In this document: in pieces, positions 55,801 to 64,000 of the stretch
How the letters are laid out: each line of letters begins with the position of its first letter
How positions within the stretch are numbered: the stretch's first letter is position 1
DNA from: an uncultured Isosphaeraceae bacterium
GTDB lineage: Bacteria; Planctomycetota; Planctomycetia; Isosphaerales; Isosphaeraceae
Direction: 5' to 3'
DNA: 64,000 nucleotides
Assembly: GCA_945957605.1 (NCBI GenBank)
Contig: CAMFLR010000002.1
Location: 296,197 to 360,196, forward strand
The notes under the pieces: model-generated
The model's database searches: none
Seen by the model: only the letters and a program-made list of their open reading frames with translations
What the model was told of the DNA's origin: nothing
Translations under genes and position numbers: made by a program

Positions 55801-56505
55801 CAGTCGTTACTCTTCGAGGAAATCGCCGAAGCAAAGCTCCGCCTCGAAGATCTCGCTCGGCGACTGTTGAAAGCGGGAGAGGACGAACGGAGTCGAATTG
55901 CACGGGAGTTGCATGACGAGGTCGGCCAGTGCTTGGTCTGCGCCAAGATGTCGCTCGACCGGCTGGCACGTGACAACCCAGGCGAAAAGCGAATTGTCGA
56001 AGCCGTGGAGTTCGTCGTCCTTGCACTGGAACAGGTTCGGGACCTGTCTCGTTTGTTGCGCCCTATGGTACTTGATGCACTTGGCTTGGCCGACGCTTTG
56101 CGTAGCCTTGTTGAAGACAAAGCAAAACGCGCTGGGTTAGGGGCTAAATTCTGTCTCGACCCTGAATCTGGCCGCGTCTCTCCCGAAATCGAGACGGCAT
56201 GTTTTCGAATCGTTCAGGAAGCGTTGAACAACACTCTCAAGCATGCGCAGGCAAGTCAGATTGAAGTCAGCCTCAAGCGCGATGGAGATACGGTCGAGGT
56301 ACAAGTTAGCGACGATGGAAAGGGCTTTGATGTCCCTACTGCGATGAGCCGATCAGCTCGCGGCGCTAGCCTTGGAATGCTGAGTATTTGCGAACGTGCC
56401 GAGTTGGCAGGCGGGAAGGCGACCATCATTTCCTGGTTGAACCAAGGTACTACAGTACGTGTAGTCTTCCAGAATGCTTCAAAATTATGCGATCGCCACG
56501 TTTGA
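52846..56505 (+). CDS. Membrane-anchored multi-PAS/GAF histidine kinase (HisKA_3), paralogue B
   Basis: A 1219-residue protein with alternative ATGs at 52852 and 52861. The N-terminal membrane module (about 10-105) is like a short DUF4118-type anchor (LLSVPAWFIAFGIRSILP; VVAVANTVGLGPGMLTAALC). About five PAS units follow (LAAIVESSDDAIIGKNFDG; RSVLDSIPSHVALLDDTGTI), then a GAF domain (about 840-985) and a kinase core with RSRIARELHDEVGQCLVCAK (phospho-His), ALNNTLKHAQA, SDDGKGFDV and GMLSICERAELAGG. It matches kinase A domain by domain from the third PAS onward, though with fewer PAS units. Its partner regulator starts 13 bp downstream. Confidence 0.92.
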   Translation: MRMRDMYRTLRPYLLSVPAWFIAFGIRSILPQRLESQGDFLVSAASVVAVANTVGLGPGMLTAALCAVFWKDPRATSFAGMTQHLSFGFVQCALIAAVASATTGLRRRFIEPTSQPAHDRVRFHEIGGNSPFVASRPCSEIDFPRSAKNCVCFNGDNNELARRNSIDDLKAQLAAIVESSDDAIIGKNFDGTITSWNRGAERIFGYSAEEVIGRSVTLLMPTDRVHEESTILGRLRQGERIDHFESVRVTKDGHTVNVSLTISPIRTPTGDLVGVSKIARDISERVRANEAFDRESELRQRLGLIAESVPGVICSFRLTPDGRPTMPIATPAIEDLYGFPRSKLADDFSPVRANVHPDYLEEFDESVRVAFSGPSSWHCKFRYCHPTKGVRWIEGWSRPVLEEDGSVLWHGFLMDVTSFEEAQENRREAERVGRSVLDSIPSHVALLDDTGTIVSVNHAWRQFASMNGAGSGVSEGANYLQVCDAVADESQETAASFASGIRDILEGSRDSFALEYDCHSSTERRWFIGRATPLRGGAARGVVVSHQDVTLLKRTQEQIVDRDWVLSKSQMMAQVGSWEVDVSELADAGQSKLRCSSECIRIFGWEPSPGESTYALFLETVHAQDRVTVARALEDCVSLKHRREIEHRIVRRDGTERIVYQWFEVVARPGQRSLRLIGTCQDVTENRRMQIALSENEERLELAIASADLGTWDANLLEGMVKWSQRVEELFGYMPGEFDGTIESVRTRVHPDDLDDFDRAIALARVTQSQYRHQYRIILTDGSIRWIEGCGRFTYDEAGEAVRVSGVAQDITDRKFAEFAAREYSTRLAHLREIDTAIISAHSTREIVQAAIEHLSMLVPCWTGGVIRVDLDRKCAIPIASVGILDQWFPAGVEFTTEGYDPKRVQSVKEGKIEFVEDIALLPETTPLIRALYAHGLRSYVRVPLLDRGVLVGMLLIGSENACVYTADHLEIIREVTEQLAVAIHQSLLFEEIAEAKLRLEDLARRLLKAGEDERSRIARELHDEVGQCLVCAKMSLDRLARDNPGEKRIVEAVEFVVLALEQVRDLSRLLRPMVLDALGLADALRSLVEDKAKRAGLGAKFCLDPESGRVSPEIETACFRIVQEALNNTLKHAQASQIEVSLKRDGDTVEVQVSDDGKGFDVPTAMSRSARGASLGMLSICERAELAGGKATIISWLNQGTTVRVVFQNASKLCDRHV

Positions 56506-56518
56506 TTGGAGGAATCGC

Positions 56519-57172
56519 ATGCGTAAGATTCGAGTAATTCTGGCAGACGACCACACATTCCTTCGGATCGGCGTTCGCGCGGTACTGTCACAGATCGAAG
56601 ATTTTGAAGTAATTGCCGAAGCTTGCGATGGGAAGGAGGCGATGTCGCTCGTTGAAAAACATCGACCGGACGTCCTCTTGAGCGACATTGCAATGCCCAG
56701 CCCCGACGGACTTGAACTTGCAAGCTGGATCGCGCATGAGTTTCCTAAGACGCGCGTCCTCATCCTTTCAATGCACAAGGAAAAGGAGTTCGCGACGCGG
56801 GCAGTTGCAAATGGCGCGGCTGGATACCTAATAAAGGAGGGGGCGAGTTACGAGCTTGAGACAGCAATCCGCGCCGTCTCACGTGGTGAAGTCTACCTTA
56901 GCGCGACGATCACCGCGCACATCGTCGCCGACTATGTACGGCTCTCAGAGACTCAGCTTTCTGATTCCTCTCCGCTGACCGAACGCCAACATGAGGTACT
57001 GCTGCTGATTACTGAGGGTATGCCCACCAAGTTGATCGCGCGACGGCTCGATATCAGCGTCAAGACAGTCGAGACGCACCGAAGCCAATTGATGGAGCGG
57101 TTAGGCATCCGCGATGTCGCAGGTCTGGTGCGGTATGCAATACGAATGGGGTATATTGCCGTCGAACCTTGA
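56519..57172 (+). CDS. NarL/LuxR-type response regulator paired with kinase B
   Basis: A 217-residue protein from ATG 56519 with GGAGG upstream; an in-frame upstream start inside the kinase gene is rejected. The receiver has IRVILADDHTFLRIGVRAVL, the phospho-Asp in VLLSDIAMPSPDG and Lys in GYLIKEGA. The LuxR HTH has LTERQHEVLLLITEGMPTKL and RRLDISVKTVETHRSQLMER. It is the same length as, and clearly paralogous to, the regulator at 47313. It is the output of kinase B and the last cargo gene before the integrase end. Confidence 0.93.
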   Translation: MRKIRVILADDHTFLRIGVRAVLSQIEDFEVIAEACDGKEAMSLVEKHRPDVLLSDIAMPSPDGLELASWIAHEFPKTRVLILSMHKEKEFATRAVANGAAGYLIKEGASYELETAIRAVSRGEVYLSATITAHIVADYVRLSETQLSDSSPLTERQHEVLLLITEGMPTKLIARRLDISVKTVETHRSQLMERLGIRDVAGLVRYAIRMGYIAVEP

Positions 57173-58073
57173 TATCTTTAGCTAACTACGCGAGCGGTCT
57201 GACCAACGCGTGGCGGCTCTGCAATTCTGATTTGACCGTTCTCAGGTCGAAACACTTCGATGCAACGCGTTCGGCTTTCCGACAGTCTTGGGGCTAGGTT
57301 TTTGTCGTATTTAGTCGTCCCGGCCGGGCGAGCAACTTGAGCGCCGAGGAAAGAGATTAGCCAGGCCGTTACTTATCCGACAGAACTGCCCGGCAAAGAT
57401 CTGGCAGTTCCGCTCAAGCGGGTCGCTACTTTCGGTAGCCGGCGCACCCGTTGGCTCGACATTTGGCGCTCCCGCTTGCGCACGTGGCCTAGACCACAAA
57501 ACCAAGTCGGACTAGCTTAACAGACTCGATGGCACGCCAGACATTATGATGCAAGACAAGCACTGCCTCGTCCACTCTTTTGAACCGCCTTTATCACAAT
57601 TCTATAAATATCTAACGATCATTAAATTTATCGCTTTGGCGCGCGATTGAAAGCCGTCCAGCACAAACCAAGCCGAAGCCTGCCACTCTGTCTGGAGCCG
57701 GATTGCCGACCAATTGTAAGACCAAAAGGCCCTGTCATCAGACTCGATAAGGGCGGATTTGCTTGAATACACTCTAGTCGAGACGCGGAGCAAACTGAGC
57801 CGGCGCGGCTTGGTCCGAGCCCCCTTCTGCATGTGATCGGCACACAGAGACGACGTCGCTTCAGAATATCGTCTGCGTTTGTGCTCTGATGCGAGAAAGA
57901 CCGCGACCCGCCGCGCCGTGTTTTACACCTGGTCGATCTGCACATGACGCCAAGCAGTACTTAAGTCACAATGCCGAATCACGGTGCGGTGCTGAAGTAT
58001 ATGGATCGCGCAACTGCGCGATTGAACGACCATCTCGCGATCGTAAAGGTTTCGCAACGTCGCCTGCATTGCC
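57173..58073. other. Right-hand non-coding region before the integrase gene
   Basis: About 900 bases between the convergent regulator and integrase genes. Several frames exist on the minus strand but have unlikely composition and no family signature. No clear terminator, origin or transfer sequence was recognised. Confidence 0.45.
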
Positions 58074-59255
58074 TCAGCCCATCCTTAACATAGCGACCGT
58101 GGCCTTGCCTCGATCCAATTCAGCATAGATTTCGGCAACGGCGGTCGAGCTTTGGCCGAGCACCGCCCGAATCGTGTCCAAATCGAATTCCTTGCGGAGA
58201 CGCGTGGCCGCGTTGTGGCGCAGTTGGTGAGGGTGCCAGCTTTCCACGCCGGCCTTTTCGCAAGCCCGGGCGATAGCTCGACGGTACGAATCCGTCTCGT
58301 ATCGAACACCTTTGCTTCGTTTTGGGTTCTTTTTCGAGCGGTCGCGTTGCGAAGGTTGAACCGGCGTTTTTCGGTTTTGCCGCAGCGCGCCCTTACGTTC
58401 CGCCTCAGCCTCGGAGGGAGAGAAAAGATATGCGTCGCGGTCGTCGCGAAGCCACGGCGTGAGAACCGCTTGGGCTTGCGGACCAATGTAGACGGCCCGC
58501 GCTTTGCCGTGGTGCTCGGTTTTGTGGTATTCGGGTGTGAAAATCCAGATCTTCCCGCTGGCGTCGACGTCGCGCGACCTCATGACGCAGACCTCGCCTG
58601 GACGCATCCCAGTCAGGTGTTGTAGCTCGATCATGGCCCACACTTGCCTTGAGACGAACGGCCGCACCGCCGCGACCGCGGTCTCGGGAACCGGCTTGAT
58701 CGGTTCGGTCTCGCGGGCTTCACTTCGCCCCCGACGCAGTCCGGCGACGGCCTGCAAGCCTTGATAGATCGCCGGCTCTATCATCTCTTCCGCGACGGCC
58801 CACTTGAATGCTCGAATCACATGGCGGACGCGCTTGTTGACCTCGTTGCGGCAGATGCCTGACTGAATCATCGACTGGCGAACCGCCTTAAGCGCCAGTG
58901 GGCCAAACTGGCAGGCCAGCGTATGCCCGTAAAGTTCGCGGGCAGGACGCAGCGCAAGTCCGATGTTTCTGACTTCAGAGGTCTGGGTTCCGTTCTTGAC
59001 GTAATAGCGGCCCGCGTGCTCGTGATACGCCACGAACAACTCGTTAATCGTGACGTCAGACTGTGGAACCGACGAAACGGCTCGGTGCCGAGAGCTGATC
59101 CATTCGACCAGCAGCCGATCGTACTCGGCGCGGCTCTCGGCGGAACCGTGTCGGCCCAGGTACAGATCGCGACCGTTGATCGTAACGACAGCTTGCCCGG
59201 TCGGTTTGTGAAGCCGGTAAGACGGTGTGCGGGGATGACGCGTATGCACGGCCAA
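58074..59255 (-). CDS. int: Tyrosine recombinase / phage-type integrase of the island
   Basis: A 393-residue site-specific recombinase. The start is TTG 59255 or GTG 59249; the conserved part begins TPSYRLHKPTGQAVVTINGR. The catalytic domain has the first Arg in LTGMRPGEVCVM, the HxxR box in WHPHQLRHNAATRLR and the nucleophilic Tyr in AVAEIYAELDRG. A basic insert (KTPVQPSQRDRSKKNPKR) lies between them. It is encoded 103 bp from the tRNA-Met attachment repeat and reads away from it, and paired arm motifs lie in that gap. It should catalyse integration and excision of the 54-kb element. Confidence 0.95.
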   Translation of the reverse strand: MAVHTRHPRTPSYRLHKPTGQAVVTINGRDLYLGRHGSAESRAEYDRLLVEWISSRHRAVSSVPQSDVTINELFVAYHEHAGRYYVKNGTQTSEVRNIGLALRPARELYGHTLACQFGPLALKAVRQSMIQSGICRNEVNKRVRHVIRAFKWAVAEEMIEPAIYQGLQAVAGLRRGRSEARETEPIKPVPETAVAAVRPFVSRQVWAMIELQHLTGMRPGEVCVMRSRDVDASGKIWIFTPEYHKTEHHGKARAVYIGPQAQAVLTPWLRDDRDAYLFSPSEAEAERKGALRQNRKTPVQPSQRDRSKKNPKRSKGVRYETDSYRRAIARACEKAGVESWHPHQLRHNAATRLRKEFDLDTIRAVLGQSSTAVAEIYAELDRGKATVAMLRMG

Positions 59256-59265
59256 AGCTCCAAAT

Positions 59266-59287
59266 CCGGTAGACTACCGGCTTTCGA
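59266..59287. promoter_or_regulatory. Candidate right arm-type integrase-binding sites
   Basis: CCGGTAG (59266-59272) is followed at once by ACTACCGGCTTTCGA (59273-59287), the exact reverse complement of TCGAAAGCCGGTAGT found at 5184-5198. The pair lies between the integrase start and the right attachment repeat. It may also act as an operator on the integrase promoter. Confidence 0.65.
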
Positions 59288-59357
59288 GGAGTTTTTTGGG
59301 CCGCTTTGCCCCTTGCGGGCAAGTACGCAAGTTCCGCGTTCGGCAGGAGTTATGTCG

Positions 59358-59403
59358 AGTAGCGGGGACGGGACTCGAACCCATGACCTGCGGATTATGA
59401 GAC
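59358..59403. repeat. Right attachment repeat (within tRNA-Met)
   Basis: A 46-bp block identical to 5014-5059. It covers the tRNA-Met 3' part from the anticodon stem to two bases past the discriminator base. Because the element carries this tRNA 3' part at its integrase-proximal end, the tRNA gene stays complete after insertion. Confidence 0.92.
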
Positions 59404-59433
59404 CGCCGCTCTAACCAGCTGAGCTACCCCGCC
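59360..59433 (-). tRNA. tRNA-Met (anticodon CAT)
   Basis: A complete 74-nt cloverleaf on the minus strand. The acceptor stem is GGCGGGG with CCCCGCT (first pair G-U) and discriminator A. The D-arm is GCTC/GAGC, the anticodon loop CTCATAA (CAT at 59397-59399) and the T-arm ATGGG-TTCGAGT-CCCGT. CCA is not encoded. Elongator Met is preferred over Ile2 (lysidine), but the sequence alone cannot fully decide. The gene is the attachment site of the island. Confidence 0.93.
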
Positions 59434-59716
59434 ACGTCGGTTGATATGCCAGTCATGGCCTTCAAACCGCGAGCGTGATACTGTACCACGCCATGACGGT
59501 GAATTCAAGCGTTTGGCGCGAGTTTGCGACAGAACCTTCAATGGTCAAATCACTTGTGACTGACTGCTGCGTTCACGCGACGCTCTTTGAAATGGTTTCT
59601 CGCCCGCTCGGGCTACACGGCGAGGCTGCGATTCGGGATACTTGAATATCGGAGTCGGCGGCCGGTTATGCTGCCTGGTTTTGCACTCGTTTTTCTTGTC
59701 GGGGTCCAGATCGGTT

Positions 59717-61390
<1,674 letters not shown>

Positions 61391-61469
61391 TCGTTCGCAA
61401 GCGAGAATGATTCACGTTTTCATTAGGCACGCATTCTCATGGCGCAACTGCCGTGGGAATGCGTGTTCG

Positions 61470-62801
61470 TCATTTCTGTCGCCTGCCCGCATCGACAAGC
61501 CTCTGCATATTTGGCGGCGCGACGAGCGAGTGAAGAAATGCAAGCAACGCTTGCTGGTCATCGAACCCCAGGCGAGTAAAGCGATCGGTCGTTTGTGCGG
61601 CTTCTCCACCATGGAGGCGAATCGCCTCGGTGAACGTTTTGGCGCGGCCATCGTGGAGATAGGGAGCAGATGAGGCGACACCCCAAAGCGGTGTGGTGCG
61701 CCACTCCGTCGGGCCGGCCTCGCCGGTAGATGGCGTGCTCTCGGCCCGCGGGTCGCTGCGATCGGTAACGCCTATCGGTTTACTTGCCATGCCATAACCA
61801 AGGCCAAAATCCTGGATGCGGTCGCCGAGATCGTGCAGGAGCAAATCGCTGTAGATACCGTCGACCTGTGAAAGCTTGGGCATATGGCATGCGGCGCAGC
61901 CGATCGAATCAAACACCACGCGGCCGCGCATGGGGGTAACTGGATCAATCGCGCGAAAGACCGGAGCCGGCAGCGTTTGGACGAAGCTCGTGAGCTTTTG
62001 TGTTTCGGCGATGTCCATGTCGAGTTTGAGCGTTGATGGGTCGAAATCTTTCGCCGAAGCCAGGCTCACCTGATGACGGCCTGGCACTTCGAGCCCGAGT
62101 TCGTTCGAGCATGCCGCTAGCACGAAATCTCGGAGGCTAGCGGTCTGTCCTTTCCAACCGAACTTCCCAAGCTGACCATTCTTCAAGCGGCTGACTCGCC
62201 CTTTGATTTCAGGAAAGTCGGTGTGCGGGCGTGCTGCGACGTCGCGTAGGGCCTTGTCTGAAATGTGATCGATCTGCCCCGCTCCGAAAAGCGCAGGAGT
62301 ATTGCGCGACGAGTGTTTGATCTCGAACAGCTCATCACGCGTTTGTGCGGCTCTGTACGACCTCATACTGTTGAGACGAGACTGATCCTTTTCCGCGTTC
62401 GCATTTTGGTGGACGACAACGCTTCCGCCGTTGCGTAAACCGGGATGAAGTGTTTCGAGCTCGCCGCGAAAGAGTGTTTCATTGGTAGGACACTGCGAAG
62501 GGGACGCGCCTGGAACAGCGGTGAGAATCTGAACGTCGTGGCTGCTGTCACCCGCACCGCCGACGCCGCCCTGGTTATGACAGCCGACACAGGAACGGTC
62601 GTTGAAGAGTGGACCCAGGCCGTCGCCCGTTGCGCCACGCGACTCTTGCGGCGTCCAGATTTTCTCGAAGAATGCTCGTGCTTCGACGTATTCTCGCGAC
62701 AGTGTTCCCGACGAGCGCGATCGTGGGCCGCCTGCGAATGCACTCGTGGCTGCAACACCGAAAACCAGAGCCCACATCATCGATCGAACTGTGCGACGCA
62801 T
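61470..62801 (-). CDS. Secreted di-heme oxidoreductase / cytochrome-c peroxidase-like (DHOR)
   Basis: A 443-residue protein from ATG 62801 with AGGGG upstream; an in-frame extension to 62873 lacks a signal-peptide context. A signal peptide (MMWALVFGVAATSAFAGG) precedes two c-type heme motifs, SCVGCHNQGG (about residue 70) and GCAACHMPKL (about 310). Between them is TPALFGAGQIDHISDKALRD, typical of the di-heme oxidoreductase ('thiol oxidoreductase') family. Near the C-terminus are the distal segments LLLHDLGDRI, TTPLWGVASSAPYLHDGRA and ALLAFLHSL. It is expected to work in the periplasm in electron transfer or peroxide or thiol oxidation; the substrate is unknown. Confidence 0.88.
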   Translation of the reverse strand: MRRTVRSMMWALVFGVAATSAFAGGPRSRSSGTLSREYVEARAFFEKIWTPQESRGATGDGLGPLFNDRSCVGCHNQGGVGGAGDSSHDVQILTAVPGASPSQCPTNETLFRGELETLHPGLRNGGSVVVHQNANAEKDQSRLNSMRSYRAAQTRDELFEIKHSSRNTPALFGAGQIDHISDKALRDVAARPHTDFPEIKGRVSRLKNGQLGKFGWKGQTASLRDFVLAACSNELGLEVPGRHQVSLASAKDFDPSTLKLDMDIAETQKLTSFVQTLPAPVFRAIDPVTPMRGRVVFDSIGCAACHMPKLSQVDGIYSDLLLHDLGDRIQDFGLGYGMASKPIGVTDRSDPRAESTPSTGEAGPTEWRTTPLWGVASSAPYLHDGRAKTFTEAIRLHGGEAAQTTDRFTRLGFDDQQALLAFLHSLVAPPNMQRLVDAGRRQK

Positions 62802-63087
62802 GAGTTTTCCCCTGGTTTCTGAATTGATAGGCGCGTGGAGACCCGGCGTCTCGGGATGAGACGATTGCTGCACCGAACTCGCGGCGTCGCATCCTGCGCC
62901 GCTCTGCTGTTCATGAGCAATCAGACGTGCGACACAGCCGTTTATTCAGCGAATTCGAAATTCGTGCGATTGGGTTTCGGCGAAAGACCCGATTTTCGCT
63001 CGCATTTTGCTCGCGGTCGAATTACGATCCAGCCTGACATCCCGCCGCACTTTTCCAGCCTCGCGACACTCCGAGGATCGATCCATC

Positions 63088-64000
63088 ATGCCTTGCCATC
63101 CCACGCGCCGCGCATCGGCGGCTTGTTTTGCATTTCTCGCAATCATCAGCTTGCATTCAATTGCGGCTGGCGCTGATAGCCCGCCCAGCACGCTCGTTTT
63201 CACTGCGAGCGAAGTTCCTGGCCTCGCCTCGGGCGTACCACTGCCAAGCGATGGCAAATACACGATTTTCGCCTGGACGCCGTCGGCGCAGGCCTGGTCG
63301 GTGAAGCTCGACGGCTCGCAGATCAAGTTGACGCCGAACACGGTGAAGGGCGATCAGATGCCGAGCTGGCAGGCGATTGGCACGGTCGAACGCACCAGCG
63401 GAAAGAAGATCACACTGGCGATTGTTGCACCCGAGAAGCCGAAGCCTACCGAGAAGGAGAAAGAGAAAGACGCGGCCAAGGCGAAAACTCCTGCCAAAGC
63501 AGCCGCCAAAGAAGAAGCTCCCAAGCCGCTGCCGGTCCCTGTGCTGCTCGCATTTAGCACCGACGCGAAAGCAGACTTGAACGGTTTGGTCGACGTGATT
63601 CGTGCACGCGTTGATACGATCGAGCCAATCGCCGACCCACGCCGGTTGACGGTTCGCACACGTAATGAAGGGGCGAACTTTCAGCCGCCATTGACCAAGC
63701 AAGAATGGCTCGATCGCGCTGCTCATGTGCGCGAGCAAATGTGGATCTCGCTCGGCCTCTGGCCGGCGTTCCCCAAGACTGACATGCATCCGCGCGTGTT
63801 CGGCAAGATCGAGCGCGACGGCTACACGATCGAAAAAGTCGTGCTGGAAACCCTGCCAGGATTCACGCTCAGCGGCAATCTCTACCGGCCGACAGGCAAG
63901 TCGGGCAAGCTGCCGCTCGTGCTTTGCCCGCATGGTCACTGGACCGATGGCCGCGTCAATCCTAGCGTACAGGCCCGTTGCGTTTGGTGGGCCAAGCAAC
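63088..64000 (+). CDS. Secreted alpha/beta-hydrolase-like (acetylxylan-esterase-type) protein, 3' truncated by window edge
   Basis: The frame is open from ATG 63088 (GAGGA 10 bases upstream) to the window end, about 304 residues. A signal peptide (ACFAFLAIISLHSIAAGA) is followed by a beta-rich region (about 30-105). A Lys/Ala/Pro/Glu linker (PKPTEKEKEKDAAKAKTPAK) comes next, then VLLAFSTDAKADLNGLVDVI. From about residue 190 the sequence RAAHVREQMWISLGLWP, VVLETLPGFTLSGNLYRP and LPLVLCPHGHWTDGR resembles the start of planctomycete acetylxylan-esterase/Abhydrolase proteins, with the oxyanion HGH segment. The catalytic Ser lies beyond the edge. A long minus-strand frame opposite is a shadow. Confidence 0.75.
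   Translation, partial: MPCHPTRRASAACFAFLAIISLHSIAAGADSPPSTLVFTASEVPGLASGVPLPSDGKYTIFAWTPSAQAWSVKLDGSQIKLTPNTVKGDQMPSWQAIGTVERTSGKKITLAIVAPEKPKPTEKEKEKDAAKAKTPAKAAAKEEAPKPLPVPVLLAFSTDAKADLNGLVDVIRARVDTIEPIADPRRLTVRTRNEGANFQPPLTKQEWLDRAAHVREQMWISLGLWPAFPKTDMHPRVFGKIERDGYTIEKVVLETLPGFTLSGNLYRPTGKSGKLPLVLCPHGHWTDGRVNPSVQARCVWWAKQ

Larger units (their letters stand above)
5060..59403. mobile_element. 54-kb integrated element / genomic island in tRNA-Met with its own replication genes
   Basis: Bounded by perfect 46-bp repeats at 5014-5059 and 59358-59403. The right copy is part of an intact tRNA-Met gene and lies next to a tyrosine integrase. Inverted TCGAAAGCCGGTAGT motifs sit 124 bp inside the left repeat and 70 bp inside the right one. 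Contents are a replication-like block (6-19 kb) and a polysaccharide/signalling cargo (20.7-57 kb). No relaxase, type IV secretion, capsid, portal or terminase gene was recognised, so it is neither an obvious conjugative element nor a phage. It may be composite: a second tRNA-like fragment near 20.1 kb lies between the two blocks. The boundaries are observed; mobility and episomal replication are inferred. Confidence 0.88.

Noticed and set aside
63157-63999. Long minus-strand open frame opposite the esterase-like gene
   Set aside because: The plus-strand frame has a signal peptide, a Lys/Ala/Pro/Glu linker and hydrolase motifs. The minus frame is rich in Arg/Phe/Leu low-complexity runs typical of a shadow.

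Overview
The window looks like a piece of a Planctomycetota chromosome. The basis is family content: a DUF1580 protein, a DUF1257/DUF2997/Ycf46-type AAA trio, a BBP2-type porin, a di-heme oxidoreductase, many multi-PAS kinases and small proteins of types I associate with planctomycetes. The genus cannot be fixed from the sequence alone. Gene-rich parts are moderately GC-rich, and several long spacers are clearly AT-rich.

Layout. (a) 1-5013, chromosomal left flank: the end of ureG, ureD, a convergent BBP2-type porin, a small secreted protein, a secreted TPR protein and an ISL3-type transposase remnant. (b) 5014-59403, a 54.3-kb region bounded by a perfect 46-bp direct repeat. The right copy is the 3' part of an intact tRNA-Met(CAT) gene on the minus strand; the left copy is a displaced duplicate of that part. 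A tyrosine integrase lies beside the tRNA, and a 15-bp motif (TCGAAAGCCGGTAGT) occurs in inverted orientation just inside both ends. This is the layout of an integrated element or genomic island. (c) 59404-64000, right flank: the rest of tRNA-Met, the ABC-F protein EttA, a di-heme oxidoreductase and the start of a secreted alpha/beta-hydrolase-like protein.

The island has two blocks. The replication-like block (5.7-19.2 kb, all plus strand) holds a DUF1580 DNA-binding protein, a candidate zinc-binding ssDNA-binding protein, an XPD/DinG-like SF2 helicase with a cysteine cluster, a family-A DNA polymerase, a DUF1257-DUF2997-AAA (Ycf35/Ycf46-like) trio and a sliding-clamp-like protein, plus small conserved-looking proteins. 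The cargo block (20.7-57.2 kb) holds an envelope-polysaccharide or protein-glycosylation locus: UDP-glucose dehydrogenase, a sigma-54 activator whose receiver has Asn in place of the phospho-acceptor Asp, GT2, GT4, a flippase-like membrane protein, a HlyD adaptor, a TPR membrane protein, a GT39 enzyme and a phosphomannose isomerase. It continues with a sigma-70 factor and a dense signalling region of four histidine kinases, four separate response regulators (one with two receivers) and one GGDEF-EAL protein. No relaxase, type IV secretion, capsid or terminase gene was recognised.

My reading is an integrase-mobilised element with its own replication enzymes whose cargo lets the host make and regulate a surface polysaccharide. 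The att repeats, arm motifs, tRNA and enzyme motifs are seen directly. Autonomous replication and cargo function are inference.
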